Shown: positions 19,785 through 31,079, numbered from the stretch's first letter. The stretch: 64,000 nucleotides of DNA from Symsagittifera roscoffensis (GCF_963678635.1 NC_087064.1:75602213-75666212); one strand, 5' to 3'. Translations and numbers: made by a program. Notes: a model not told the origin generated them from the letters alone.

Positions 19785-20530
19785 AATTTAAATTTCTCGA
19801 GTGTGTTTCATGATTTTTATGTTGAGATAAGGTGAGTTTTAGGTTGATCCATCTGAAATGGATCAAAGTTCCACTGTCCAATAAAAAGTAACTAAACGGA
19901 TTGTTCCGACCCTGTTTTTAACGGCGTTCGCGTATTTTGGGTATTTTGAGACCTAAGTATGGGGACGTTCTTATTTTCTAGAGTGGGGGGATATTTTGGT
20001 AGTAGCCTTCAAGCTGTAGCGAGCTCTAGTCTCATGTCGCAAGCGAACCGAATTGGCTCCGACCGTTCTTGAGGTAGAAAAACACAAGAGATAGTGTCCC
20101 TGACTCTTGAGCCAATGGTTATAGGGCCTATTTTTCTTAGGCCTCATATGTGACTGCAGTAGGCGACTGTTACAAATACGATCTTCTCCTGGTAAGCATT
20201 GACCCTTTAACATCAGTAGGTTCCGGTTTCAAAATCATTCGAGAAAATTTTTATGTCAAATTTGGCTTCAATCAATTTGATTTAGTTTAGTTTTACGGAG
20301 CTACTTCACATTTGCCAAATAAAAAAAGATGAAAACTCCCCCATGGCTAAGTCTCTAAACACCCCACACACGCGAACGCTATTAAGAATAGAGTTTGGAT
20401 ATCTTGTGATCAACATTAATTTTATTAGACAGTGTACACTTGATTCATTTAGTGTGGATCAATCTAAAACTTGCCTCACCTTATCATATTTTTACATAAA
20501 TAGATAAAATATGCTCAAATTTTTAAATTC
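19785..20530. repeat. Foldback element, about 746 bp, copy 1
   Basis: The left arm (about 19785-19979) is an imperfect reverse complement of the right arm (about 20325-20530), over roughly 190-200 bases with small indels. The best-matching parts include GATAAGGTGAG plus TTTTAG-TTGATCCA, then ACTGTC-AATAAAA, then GCGTTCGCGT. The centre (about 19980-20325) shows no clear pairing. It may be a MITE-like or foldback insertion, or a structured part of the element's 3' untranslated region. No convincing target-site duplication was seen. Confidence 0.6.
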
Positions 20531-20555
20531 AAGTAGTCACATCTGGGCAACAAAT

Positions 20556-20934
20556 TGTGACATTCGACCAGAATGGCGGTCAAAAAGCATGCCGAAATCG
20601 AAACTGTTTGGAAGTGTTTAGTGGGAGGATCGGCTGTTTCAGAGCATGAACAGTCTTATTTGATACACTGATTAAATTGGGAGAGGTCGGTTTTAACTGA
20701 TTTGTGAAAATTTAAAATTTTGATCGTAGGGACAACTGACCATTTTTGTTTTCGCGAATACATAAAAAGCGCTAAAATCAACAGAACAACTTTTTTTTGC
20801 CAGTAGAAAACAATTTTACGATAATAATGTATGTCCTGAGTTGAAATTGATTGAAATTCAACTCATTTTTCAGAATATGAGAAGCTAGGAGTTGAGTGAA
20901 AGGGTTGATCCATCTCCGCTGGCTATGATGATTT
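20556..20934 (+). repeat. Truncated LTR, element A unit 1
   Basis: This matches the first 380 bases or so of the candidate LTR at 25424-26116, starting with TGTGACATTCG. It is cut at the tandem junction and joined to module 2 coding sequence. It includes a TTTTTCAG acceptor-like site near 20873. Confidence 0.75.
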
Positions 20935-20940
20935 AGCTAA

Positions 20941-21372
20941 GTGACTAGCGATCCTCTTGAGAAAAATAAAACGAGGAACACCGCCCGACCGTGGTGGGTA
21001 GCCCTGGAAACATTGCAGGAATTGGAAGACTGCCTGAAGAAGCTCGACAGTGGAGTGTCACGCAAACGACGCAACTGGGCTACCCAGCAGAAGGCTGGTA
21101 TCAATAAATTAGAATTGGGGAGCCAGCTGAAGAGAACTTGGCAGAGCTTGTTAAAGGATCATTTTGAAGAAGCGATGAGAACATCATCATCGGCATCGCC
21201 GTTGATGGCGAATCCCTTTATTAGGACCGCAGGGCAACTGATGTTTGCGTGGAGCCTGTTGGGAATAGAGTTAGAGACACTAACTTCGTACGACAAGTTG
21301 AAGTTGGGAGGCAAGAACCTAGAGGTATATCGAATGCTGATGCAGCATGTTGCTAGGGACAACTCATGCTAG
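20941..21372 (+). pseudogene. Module 2: central domain C-terminus, copy 2
   Basis: Duplicate of the last 140 or so residues of the 14235-16505 piece. It keeps about 10 residues near its end (LEVYRMLMQHV) that copy 1 has lost, so it shows the older state. It begins at the tandem junction without its own start signal and ends at the same TAG as copy 1. Confidence 0.7.
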
Positions 21373-21678
21373 GATGCTACCTGCTTCTTGAGATGGACGA
21401 TGTCGATGATGACTGACAGTACCATCCTAGCATGTCACCAGAGAGCGATTGGAAGCAAGACGCTGGAGAGGAGAGTCTCCACAGTAATCTTGAATGTGTA
21501 CCAGAGTACTGGGATAGAAAAGGAAGATGGTTCTAGGCAATCTCTGGAGAGCCACAGGAAGTAAGATGAGATACGGAGATTCTACAACAAGAAGTTCGAG
21601 GAGAAACACGACGTTCACCGTAACCTGGCTCCTCCAGGAGAGTACTCGAAACCCAACAAGAAGGGAGAGTATCAGTAT

Positions 21679-22662
21679 GTGTCTGGAGTGATGGGGATGG
21701 CATACAACCCTTTCCTAGACTTAGAAGCTGGAGGTGCCCATAGAAACTATGAGGTGGCGGAGCTGCTGAAGTTCTGGACAGAAAGGATAATGGAGATAGA
21801 CCCCGTGGAAAGAGAGAGACCCAGTCTGGGTTTGATTCTCGAGAGAACACCGGAAGTGATAAGTGTGCCACGCTCAAGTAAAAGAGTAGAACTAAGAATG
21901 GGTAACGGGAACGGCACGTTGACCACGAATCTAGGAGTGGTGTGGAAGTTGCTCAGGCCCTCTTGGTGTCCACATCCCCATGCGAGCCTGATCGAGGAAG
22001 TTACTGAGCGAGTGAGATTGGCGCTGACAGAGGATGAAGATTTAGCGACCTTGAGTATAGTACATAGACTGATCCTGCCTCAGATGAAGGAGTCAAGTGA
22101 GATGACGAGCGGAACAGGGTCGGTAAAGAAGATGGAGCCGGGCAGTTGTCTTGACTCGACGTGTGGGAATGGCGAGCACACCTGTGATGGACGATCGTGC
22201 GTCAGGATACAGTCTTTCCAGAAAGAAGACCTAGTCACCTGGTTTGAAGATATCACCGAAAGGGAGAAAAGTGAGATACAGATAGTGGCTGAGTGTTGCG
22301 CGAGTACCACTGTGAACCTAGCAACAACTCTGGGATTCTTCTCGAGAATGTGTAGTCTCCAGTCACTGGAGAGGCTAGAGTCAGAACACCACTTGGTGAC
22401 TGCGTTGAGCGTGAAGTCATGGCCCGGAGTGTTGCAAGTGACCCAGAAACACATCAAGAGTTGGAAGGTTGGGCTCGAAGCGGATATGGGATTTCCCATG
22501 AGCGAAGCCTATGGACTGCCTCTAAATGCGAAGTCCCTAGTGGGGTCAGTGATGGCCAACCTATGTGGCAGCCACTATCCATTGCACATGGCGATGGTGG
22601 AAGTGTTCAGCCTTAGTGCCCAAACGTGTAAGACTAGCTCGGATGTCACATCATTCACATAA
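21679..22662 (+). pseudogene. Module 2: Cys-rich domain, copy 2
   Basis: Duplicate of 16812-17795, nearly identical at the protein level (one Glu to Lys change seen). It has the same C-x4-C-x6-C-x4-C pattern and the same frameshift near its end, so the frameshift is older than the duplication. Confidence 0.7.
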
Positions 22663-23245
22663 GCTGTTGAGGAAGATCCGAGGAACAGTGCCTAAAGAAC
22701 AAAGGGACGACTTGAGTGAAATCTGGAGTGAAGGACTTCTAGGCTTGGAGAGCGAAAATACAAGTGACCTCGAGAGACAAAACGTGATTGGGAAACCCAT
22801 GGTAAGTGCCCCAAACTTGGAAGAAGTCGACGTGATACACGAGAAGATGATGGAACTTGAGCTTCTCCTAGAAGCCTCGGGAGAACGCAATCTTAGGAGC
22901 ATCGACCTCACACACGGGGATTGTCCGTGCCACTGTCTGGCGCAGACAGTGGGGTACCCAGACCAAGCCAATCTCTGCCTGATCTGGGATGTAGAAGAAA
23001 TCAGGTCGTTGGGACTACCCGAGCATCAACAAAAAGTGACCATCTTGGTGGTGAGCACAATGCTGGCTCTATGATGGATGGAAGAAAACATGGCAAAGTA
23101 TCGAGAATCGAAGACGCCAACAGCAGAGTCGATTCACGCGATAGATTACAGCAGGAGACTTGAGTTGTTCGAGACAGCATGCAAGGTGTTCGCCATACCA
23201 ATGGAAGTCAGACACGTGTGGAGCCGCTTGAGATTCTTTCCTTGA
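22565..23245 (+). pseudogene. Module 2: PCHC domain, copy 2
   Basis: Duplicate of 17698-18378. An extra TGA at 23072-23074 replaces the CGA Arg codon of copy 1, consistent with CpG deamination. After it the frame stays open to the shared TGA at 23243-23245. Confidence 0.7.
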
Positions 23246-23293
23246 TTTCGCGCGACGTTAACATCCTGGTTATATGTAGCGACGAAGGATCAC

Positions 23294-23707
23294 ATGAGGA
23301 AACATCAAAAGGAATATCGACAATTCCAGGCCGAGATAGGACCAGATGGCTTCAAGAGACCTCTGCTGACCCATCGAAATGCAATCACGACGGGGTGGAA
23401 AAAAGTGGGTAGAGTATCCAGAGACAACACTAGAGCGAGGGAATCAATACTAGAGGAGGACCTGGCGAAGAATGTAAGCCTGAGTCTTCACAATTCCTTC
23501 TGTTTGAACCGGGAGTCGAAGGTGAAGAGCTTACCGAATCAAGCGAAGAGATTGCAAGAGCAAAGGGAGTGGATGCGATCCTATGAACAGCTGAAGGCTT
23601 GGGAGGAGATAGTGATCAGCTCCGATGACGAAGAGGCACTATTGGAACAGATCACAGTGTCAAAAGTATCTGGATCGGGTACCTCGAGGGCGAAGAACAC
23701 GAGGTGA
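23294..23707 (+). pseudogene. Module 2: C-terminal piece, copy 2
   Basis: Duplicate of 18427-18840 with one residue changed. It has the same conserved LHNSFCLNR motif and the same stop. Confidence 0.7.
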
Positions 23708-25423
23708 GCCAGTGGCTCGAAAGGAAAATTCTAGAGTCTTGAGTCTTGAGAGGGAGGGGGCTCGAGGGTGAACTCGGATGAAATCTGGGTTCACGAAAAA
23801 GAAAATTTACCGAATAAGATATTGTTATTAATATGCTAGATCTATTATATAAATCAAAATGCTGCATGACAATTTCCTGATTGAATAGGACGAAAGACAT
23901 TTTAAATCACCAGCTTAAAAAGCGGGAATTCATAAGGTGCAGGTGTGTGCAGATTTTGATTGCTGTTTAGCGATAGTGTGAAAATTTTATATGGTCGTGA
24001 ATTTTGGAAGGTAGATAAACTTGAGTCTGCTGCAAACTTCTGTAAATGACCACTGGCACTGTATCTTCAGTGACACTCGGGCTTCTGGGGATTCACTGAC
24101 AACGACAGCACGCGATGAGGACATCGATCTTGAGTCCGGGGAGTATGTGCCAGTCGGTCATGTCTGGAAGTTTGACCTTGAGAGGCACGAAAATACGTAA
24201 TTTTGGAGTGGAATTTTATTTTTCGAAATTTCGAGTAGAGCCTGTTATGCTCAGTTTTCTCGTACCAACTGAAAACAGAAAGTGAAAAATCAGAACATCC
24301 GAATTAACAATTGCGGGAATTTACTCAAGAAAAACAGCGGGAAATTGCTATTCGCAATTTCCAGATATAAAATAAGACACGAGTAGAGCTGTCTTATCCC
24401 GAAATAGGAGGAGAGACGATAAATAGAAGAAAGAACGACTATTCGGAACGAACTAGAGTGAACCTTCAATGGAAAGGTGGACAGCTTGAGTGTCCCAATG
24501 GTTCATATAAAAACTCCAATTCTAGAGTCAGAATTTACTTCGATTACCAAAACTGACCAGTATTAAACTTATTTAGTTATATTATCTAATTCTTGAGTTG
24601 CTTACCAATTTAATTACTCCTTATACTCGAGTGCATCAACATGTGAGTCCCCAATTTAAATTTCTCGAGTGTGTTTCATGATTGTTATGTTGAGATAAGG
24701 TGAGTTTTAGGTTGATCCATCTGAAATGGATCAAAGTTCCACTGTCCAATAAAAAGTAACTTAACGGATTGTTCCGACCCTGTTTTTAACGGCGTTCGCG
24801 TATTTTGGGTATTTTGAGACCTAAGTATGGGGACGTTCTTATTTTCTAGAGTGGGGGGATATTTTGGTTGTAGCCTTCAAGCTGTAGCGAGTTCTAGTCT
24901 CATGTCGCAAGCGAACCGAATTGGCTCCGACCGTTCTTGAGGTAGAAAAACACAAGAGATAGTGTCCCTGACTCTTGAGCCAATGGTTATAGGGCCTACT
25001 TTTCTTAGGCCTCATATGTGACTGCAGTAGGCGACTGTTACAAATACGATCTTCTCCTGGTAAGCATTGTCCCTTTAACATCAGTAGGTTCCGGTTTCAA
25101 AATCATTCGAGAAAATTTTTATGTCAAATTTGGCTTCAATCAATTTGATTTAGTTTAGTTTTACGGAGCTACTTCACATTTGCCAAATAAAAAAAGATGA
25201 AAACTCCACCATGGCTAAGTCTCTAAACATCCCACACACGCGAACGCTATTAAGAACAGGGTTTGGATATCTTGTGATCAACATTAATTTTATTAGACAG
25301 TGTACACTTGATTCATTTAGTGTGGATCAATCTAAAACTTGCCTCACCTTATCATATTTTTACATAAATAGATAAAATATGCTCAAATTTTTAAATTCAA
25401 GTAGTCACATCTGGGCAACAAAT
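23708..25423 (+). other. Noncoding 3' region of element A, copy 2
   Basis: Second copy of 18841-20555. It includes the 19-mer at 24134-24152 and the foldback element (about 24652-25398). No coding sequence is seen. Confidence 0.6.
24652..25398. repeat. Foldback element, about 746 bp, copy 2
   Basis: Copy of the 19785-20530 foldback, carried along by the tandem duplication, with a few base changes between the copies. Confidence 0.6.
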
Positions 25424-26116
25424 TGTGACATTCGACCAGAATGGCGGTCAAAAAGCATGCCGAAATCGAAACTTTTTGGAAGTGTTTAGTGGGAGGATCG
25501 GCTGTTTCAGAGCATGAACAGTCTTATTTGATACACTGATTAAATTGGGAGAGGTCGGTTTTAACTGATTTGTGAAAATTTAAAATTTGGATCGTAGGGA
25601 CAACTGACCATTTTTGTTTTCGCGAATACATAAAAAGCGCTAAAATCAACAGAACAACTTTTTTTTGCTAGTAGAAAACAATTTTACGATAATAATGTAT
25701 GTCCTGAGTTGAAATTGATTGAAATTCAACTCATTTTTCAGAATATGAGAAGCTAGGAGTTGAGTGAAAGGGTTGATCCATCTCCGCTGGCTATGATGAT
25801 TTTGATCTACTGAACAAAAACAATAGTATTATGATAATTAAATAGTAGCCCTGTTTTAAGGAGTGACCTCGTGCTCTGAGGATACTGAGACCCAGCCATG
25901 AGCTAACTAGTTTTGCATGTAACTAAGTTAATTTACACGATCTGGCCGAAGGCCTTGAATAGTAATGACTTTGTCGACCCGATACTAATGGATCACACAA
26001 AGAACTGGTTTTGGTAGAGACGGTTAAAAGCATGTGAAGCTGTGTTTAGACGCTAGCCAGTCGTTTCATAACCTAGCTTTATTTTCAGTCGGTATGATTT
26101 CCGGGCGAATGTTACA
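25424..26116 (+). repeat. Candidate LTR of element A (693 bp)
   Basis: Both edges are set by comparison with element B: sequence similarity to 36148-37090 begins at TGTGACATTCG and stops at CGAATGTTACA, with unrelated flanks. The two ends are near-perfect inverted repeats of each other and give the TG...CA termini of LTRs. Two TTTTCAG strings (about 25741 and 26094) lie inside. No target-site duplication was seen, and no primer-binding site directly follows. It could be the 3' LTR of A or the 5' LTR of B. Confidence 0.65.
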
Positions 26117-27254
26117 TATATGTTTTTATGGCGCTCCTGGGTGTTATTCTTCCAAGATCATGATCGGCAGATCCTTTAAAAATCACTCCGAGCCGAGCGG
26201 ATGCTCTAAATAAAGCCCTTATCACAAGGCTGGAAGGGTGGTTGGGAACGCGGCAGCTTTCCGTATTTCCGGATTTAGTTTTTTTAACATAGTTAGAACC
26301 AAAATTTACCGTATCGTGAAGGATGGGGGGAGCGGCCGTCCCGTCGTTCCCTGAGCGGTTTATGACCAAAAACACTTAAAGGTATACAGGAAACCAAACA
26401 AAAAGTAGTATAATACCTAAGAAAAAACCAAAAATATAAAAAATAACCAAAAAACAACAAAAACAGTTAGACTTTTCAAATCAGTAGAAATCACACCCCC
26501 AGACGAGATGTGATCCAAACCTCCCGTTTGTTGTTGTTAGTTATTTTGTTGTTACAGGCAATTTTATCAAACAGGATTGTTACTATCAAAAATGTGGCCC
26601 ATTCCTGATACCTATACTGTAGGGTTGTTTGAGTGTTTAAGCTTGTTAAGGCTAATTTGCGCTCAATCGGGAAGGGTCTTGGGATTAGAGCGAAAGACTG
26701 ATCCGGCAAGCAGTGCAATGAGCAGCAGGAAGGGTCTCAAGGACAACAATAATCGACTGTTGGGTATCGTTAACAAATTTTGTATCCCTTTTGGTACAGA
26801 AAGTAAGATATCAATCTTTGGGGGGCTCGACAGTGACTGCATTGAAATGACCCTCCAACGAGTTGCAAACTTTCGAGTTACAGACCCGGAGGGGTATAAT
26901 ATTAAGAGCATTAGTTTTTACACTGATTGTGTTAATAGTCCTATATCGTTTTTCAAGGAAACAGACCATAAAGAGATCAAAATTTTGAGATATCGATATT
27001 TTTTGAAATGGAAAAAAGCGCTAAATTAGTGAGTTACCTCGTAACTGCACTAAAATAACTAGTGGAATGGGTTAAATTAAGTTCGGACGTGGTTGGAACT
27101 AATTGGGTGCCGAAATCTGAAATAGTGTGGACGCAGGTGACTTTAATTTAGTTCGGATGCAGGTCATGAAGCTGCCATAAAAACAAGTATGTAACATTCG
27201 CCGGAAATACATACCGACGGATAGGAACACAGGGTCAGGAATCACGCCAACGGA
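26117..27254. other. Region between elements A and B
   Basis: Mostly uninformative sequence. It contains one open frame (26577-27029) and, at 27189-27217, a roughly 28-base inverted copy of the LTR end (TGTAACATTCGCCGGAAATA and onward). No gag similarity was seen, so if element B starts here its gag is gone. Confidence 0.4.
26577..27029 (+). CDS. Hypothetical ORF, 150 residues
   Basis: An open frame of 150 codons that I do not recognise. It has a Leu-rich start and a basic, aromatic-rich C-terminus (RYRYFLKWKKALN). There is no counterpart elsewhere in the window. The length is only slightly above chance, and the frame sits between two decayed elements. It could be a host exon, an element leader fragment or a chance frame. 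Confidence 0.2.
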   Translation: MLLSKMWPIPDTYTVGLFECLSLLRLICAQSGRVLGLERKTDPASSAMSSRKGLKDNNNRLLGIVNKFCIPFGTESKISIFGGLDSDCIEMTLQRVANFRVTDPEGYNIKSISFYTDCVNSPISFFKETDHKEIKILRYRYFLKWKKALN

Positions 27255-28060
27255 TCCAGCGTGAAGGGAAACTTGGCTACGCTTTACCGATGCGGACGGA
27301 CTATGAAGAAACACCAAACCTGAGAAAAGCTCAAGTAAAAGACTGTCTCCAACTCATGCAAATAATGATTTGGACTTAAAGAGGATAAATGAATTGAAAT
27401 CAGTATATAAAAATTTTTCAATGAGATCGAAATCGGATGACGGCTTGTCGAGTTGCTCGAATTTTCCGGAACGCCCCTCGTCATATAAATTAGAGTCTGA
27501 CAAACCAGTTTTGCCAGAGATAGAGCTTTTAAGGGGTAAGACAGGTGAGGGAGAGTTTGAGTCGCTAAAAGCAGTTTTAAATTGGAACGCGGATGCTTTT
27601 TCAAAACATAAGGCGGATATTGATGTTGTAATTTCGTGGAGCACGAAATCGAACTAGAAAAAAGCACCGTTCCCCACAGGGATGGCGCAAGGCGCATGAC
27701 ACCTCATAAATCGGAAGCGTGCCGAGCAGAAATAGAAATTTCGCTCGAATACGATATGATAGAACCCTCAAAGTCACCTTGAACGAAAACGGGACAATTA
27801 CGATTCTGTTGCAATTTTCGCTACCTGAACGCGGTGACCGTAAAGGACGCCTACCCAAAACCACGTATAGATGAGAGCCTCTCGAAAATTGGGGATGCCA
27901 AATTTTTCACTACACTGGATCTGGGTTCTGCCTTCTGGCAGGTTTCTCTGCGAACGAAGGTTAGAGAAAAGGGATAACGAAGAATTAAGTGAATCTCGTG
28001 ACATGCTAAGAAGACGACGTGGTCATAGCGAAATCCACATAAACAGATCACATCGACAGA
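27255..28060 (+). pseudogene. Element B protease tail and RT fingers/palm
   Basis: The reading frame breaks several times. GKLGYALP and DDGLSSCSNFPERP match the protease-RT linker of A. At 27695-27780 the RT N-terminus runs through the point where A is frameshifted, which shows the undisturbed frame. The TTLDLGSAFWQV palm motif is present near 27910. About 270 bases between there and the catalytic box are deleted; only EDDVVIA remains of the YVDD region. It cannot encode an active RT. Confidence 0.8.
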
Positions 28061-28081
28061 CTCGATGAGGTCTTCGACTGC

Positions 28082-28755
28082 ATGAAGAGAGTCGGCTTGA
28101 AATGCAAACCGTTGAAATGTGAGATCCTCAGGGACTCAATCAAGTACCTGGGAAGAATGGTAGACAGGCATGAGGTGAGGCCGGATCCGGATGCGGTGGA
28201 GGCCGTGCTAATATGGAAGGCCCTCAGAACGGACACACAGCTCATGAGTATCCTGGGATTTGCCAATTTTTACCGCGAGTTCATAAAGTGATACGCAAAC
28301 AAGGTGTACCCAATGCAGCAATTAATGCGCAACAAAGGGAAAAAGTTCGAGTGGAATGAAAGAGCTCAGGAAGTTTTCGAGAATATAAAGCGGGAACTGT
28401 GCGAAGCGCGAGTGCCAGGCTTGAGCACGGAGAAAGGCATGTACGGTCTCGACACTGATGCTTCAAAGGTAGCCATTTCAAAAATACTGCATCAGGAGCA
28501 AGAATGGAATGGGAGAACATTTCTCCGTCCCATTGCATATGGCAGTAAAGTGTTGAGCGACACTGAAATGAAATATGGTGCACCAAGAGCAGAAATGTTT
28601 GCGGTAGTCACGTTTGTGGAGAAATACAGCGCATACTTGGGGAGTGCTCCCTTTAAGTTGCGTGTAGATAACAGAACCCTTTCCTGGTTGAAGACGTACT
28701 CGATGGACCAGAGTTCTATTGGTCGTTGGATATTCAGGTTGGATGGCTAATCGAG
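28082..28755 (+). pseudogene. Element B RT thumb and RNase H
   Basis: Covers LGRMVD to LGFANFYREF (thumb), then after a TGA at 28289-28291 the RNase H region with LDTDAS, RAEMFAVV and LRVDN. Residue-level similarity to element A is high, roughly 80% by eye. The frame shifts near 28715. Confidence 0.85.
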
Positions 28756-29990
28756 CATAGGATGCGTGACAAGCACCAAAATGCTGACAGCCTCAGTAAG
28801 AAGACTGAGTTGTATGAAAGACTGGAGCAGAAGAAGGCCAATCAGGTGGAAATCAAGGAAGGATCTCTTTTCAGGACAAAGAGACTTATGAAGCACTTCC
28901 ATTGACGAGATGGTTTGACAAGTCAAGACAACCAGTTTCGGGACATCCAGAATTACCAGTGCAGAAAGCAGCAGAAATTATGATCTTATCCAAAAGGAAC
29001 CCAATGCCCTTGGATCTGTTGCTACGTTCAAACCCGGTCCAACAGGAACTCTCTCGTATGAACAGAAAGAGCCTTTCATTGCTAGATCAAACGATGCAGG
29101 TCACACCACAATGGATGCGGATGCTGGGTGGATTGTTGGAGAGAGAAGTGACAGGAGATGAACCCGACTGGGCAGCAGCCATGGCATCGTTGACGGTCAG
29201 TGAGAAGATACGGATAAAACCATCAAGACGCCAACACGAAGAAAATGAAAGAGATTATAGGACGGTAGTCCAGCAACTAGTATCCTCGATTCCTCAAAGC
29301 GTTTAGATGAGAACATCATACAAAGAAAAAGGACAAGAGATCGGAACTCAAAAGAAGACTGTAACCTTTGAGGAGCCCGATCAAAAATGGATAGAAGTTG
29401 AATCGTAAAACCCGGATTAAGAGAATTTGTCCGGGGAGTCGGATGTCGAAGTAAATGGTAAAACACGGATTAAGGGAAAAACCCGGAATAAGAGAACTTG
29501 TCCGGGGAGTCGGATGTCGAAGTAAATGGTCATGTAAATGAACAAGATCAGACGGACAAAATTTTGTCCAGGGGGTTTAGATGGATGAGTATATCGAGCA
29601 CATCAGAATCTGCACATCAGAATTGGCGGTCCGCACTTTGCTGGTGGAGACTCGGGCAAGAGACTTGGACAGTGAAGTGTACCAAGACTCTGAGAGTGAT
29701 CGCTACCTGACCCCGAGGGAAAAAGTCTTCGATAATCCAGCAGATGACCTGGAAATGATAGCGGTATCGAGACGTTCGATGAATCTATTACCACAGAAGG
29801 AAGCAGTCACGACTGACCTTCAACCGTTTAAACAAGAGACAGAGCCATTGGCAAAGATTTGGTGCGTCAAGATGAAAGATGACACGCATCAGCCCGATGA
29901 GTTAAAAAGTCACTTGGGGGTCATGAAGATATACTTGAAGGCGAGATAGAGACTCTCGGACTTATTAAGAGCGCAGAGAAATAACCGCAT
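28756..29990 (+). pseudogene. Element B RNase H end and acidic linker, copy 1
   Basis: Starts with the KHQNADSLSKK end of RNase H, followed by the long linker also found in A and C, including the LTRWFDKS-type motif and the DSEVYQD-SDRYL motif. Several stops interrupt it (for example near 29305 and 29406). A local duplication of about 70 bases at 29406-29530 repeats CCCGGATTAAGAGAA-TTTGTCCGGGGAGT. Confidence 0.75.
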
Positions 29991-30360
29991 GACAAGTAAC
30001 TTGAAAAGGTGGATAGAAAATGGGTCATCAGACAAAGGTGATCTGGAAGAAGACAGTTAGCGTATTCTGAGAAAGTTTGTCCGGGGAGTCGGGTGTTGAA
30101 GGAAATTATCCTGTAGAGGGACAAGACCTGGCGGATAAAATTTTGTCCGGGGAGCTTTTACGGATGAGCGGAACGTACAAGTCGGAACCTGCTGTGGATA
30201 CAACAACTCGAGTATCTCAGAGGTCGACACCTACTCAGACAGGAACTCGAGCACAGGATCAGAATTGTCAGAATTGGCGATCCATACATTGCTAGTGCAG
30301 ACTCGATCAAGAGACCTGGACAGGGAAGTATATCAGGACCCTGTCAGTGATCGCTACCTG
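29991..30360 (+). pseudogene. Element B integrase remnant fused to repeated linker, copy 1
   Basis: Only the first 25 or so residues of the integrase frame survive (TSNLKRW...EEDSYRIL). They run directly into a second copy of the linker (SELAIHTLLVQTR...DREVYQD) and then into the macro-like domain. All catalytic integrase sequence is gone, so this is a non-autonomous structure. Confidence 0.75.
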
Positions 30361-30786
30361 GTAATAATAAAAACATAATACTAAAAGATAGCAATTTTAT
30401 ACTTACAAATAGGACATGTGCGATAGCGATCACCGCGAACATGAGTTTTAGAACAGCGTTAGCAGCAGACTTTAGGAGAGAAGATAAATTTTTAGAATTT
30501 TTTTGGAATCAAAGACCAGGAATAGGAGGTGTACGGCCTTGCTTCCGGCGGCTTCGCTAATACCAGGAAAGTACTTATTTTTCTTGGTGACGAGGGCGAC
30601 GAAAAAGCAGCATGTGGGGCCTTAGACTTGTTTCTGTCGCCATTGAGACTGAGAGACTTCTTAGTGGAGAGAGAGGTGAAAAAAACTATCGCTTTCAGTG
30701 TACGACCCACACCAAAAACGACTGCATCCTCGGTAGCTGTATGCGCTGAAGTGTATCTAAATAAGAAATACCATTTGACCATTTGA
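30361..30786 (+). pseudogene. Element B macro-like domain, copy 1
   Basis: Matches the C-terminal macro-like domain of element A: CAIAITANMSFRTAL, then RRED...FFWNQRPGIGG, then after a frameshift FFLVTRA, and near the end VYDP plus a HPR remnant. It is retained although the integrase in front of it has been deleted. Confidence 0.7.
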
Positions 30787-31079
30787 GTATAGGCTGAGTG
30801 TAGGTCGACTGTGTTATGTGTTATGTGCAATGTATTATGTTTTTCTGTTATAAAGATATTGGCTTTGGAAGGGTTATTGACCACGAATACTTTTTGAGAA
30901 AAGTCCATAGTCTGGACTGTCCACTCTTAAGATCAACTTCCAAGATTTTAGAACTTAATTGATTTTTAATTTATCTTAAGATCAAAATCTTCTTATCTGA
31001 CTGTTTTCAAATCAATTTCAATTCAAATTGGGAGTAATGCTGACCAACAGATGTGATGGTCGCGACTTTTTTTTTCCAG

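Larger units (their letters stand above)
18841..20555 (+). other. Noncoding 3' region of element A, copy 1
   Basis: No coding sequence is visible. Contents: the conserved 19-mer at 19266-19284, a roughly 746-base foldback element at 19785-20530, and generally AT-rich DNA. The region ends 25 bases after the foldback, where the candidate LTR begins. Confidence 0.6.
16098..20940 (+). repeat. Tandem unit 1 of element A (about 4.84 kb)
   Basis: This stretch is repeated directly downstream at about 98-99% identity by eye. It begins in the middle of module 2 and ends inside a truncated LTR. The junction near 20934-20940 joins LTR sequence straight back to module 2 coding sequence. Unit 1 lacks about 30 bases near 16480 that unit 2 keeps. 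Confidence 0.93.
20941..25803 (+). repeat. Tandem unit 2 of element A (about 4.86 kb)
   Basis: Second copy of 16098-20940. The offset is 4837 bases at the start and 4867-4868 after the small indel. Differences are scattered single bases plus the 30-base indel. Unlike unit 1, the LTR here continues to its apparent end at 26116. Confidence 0.93.
591..26116 (+). mobile_element. Element A: Ty3/gypsy-type LTR retroelement with 3' module 2
   Basis: The order gag, zinc knuckles, protease, reverse transcriptase, RNase H, integrase is that of Ty3/gypsy elements. Downstream lies a second coding module of about 8.8 kb (10029-18840), then noncoding sequence and a candidate 3' LTR (25424-26116). The 3' part is tandemly duplicated, so the span is longer than a single element. 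Several frameshifts and stops show that this copy is not intact. No 5' LTR was found, so the left edge is only a guess. Confidence 0.75.

Noticed and set aside
26117-26145. TGGCGCTCC at 26129 as a primer-binding site
   Set aside because: It is more than 10 bases from the LTR end, and the sequence after TGGCGC does not match a tRNA end I can recognise.
27189-27217. Inverted copy of the LTR end as a full inverted LTR
   Set aside because: Similarity stops after about 28 bases; too short to call an LTR.
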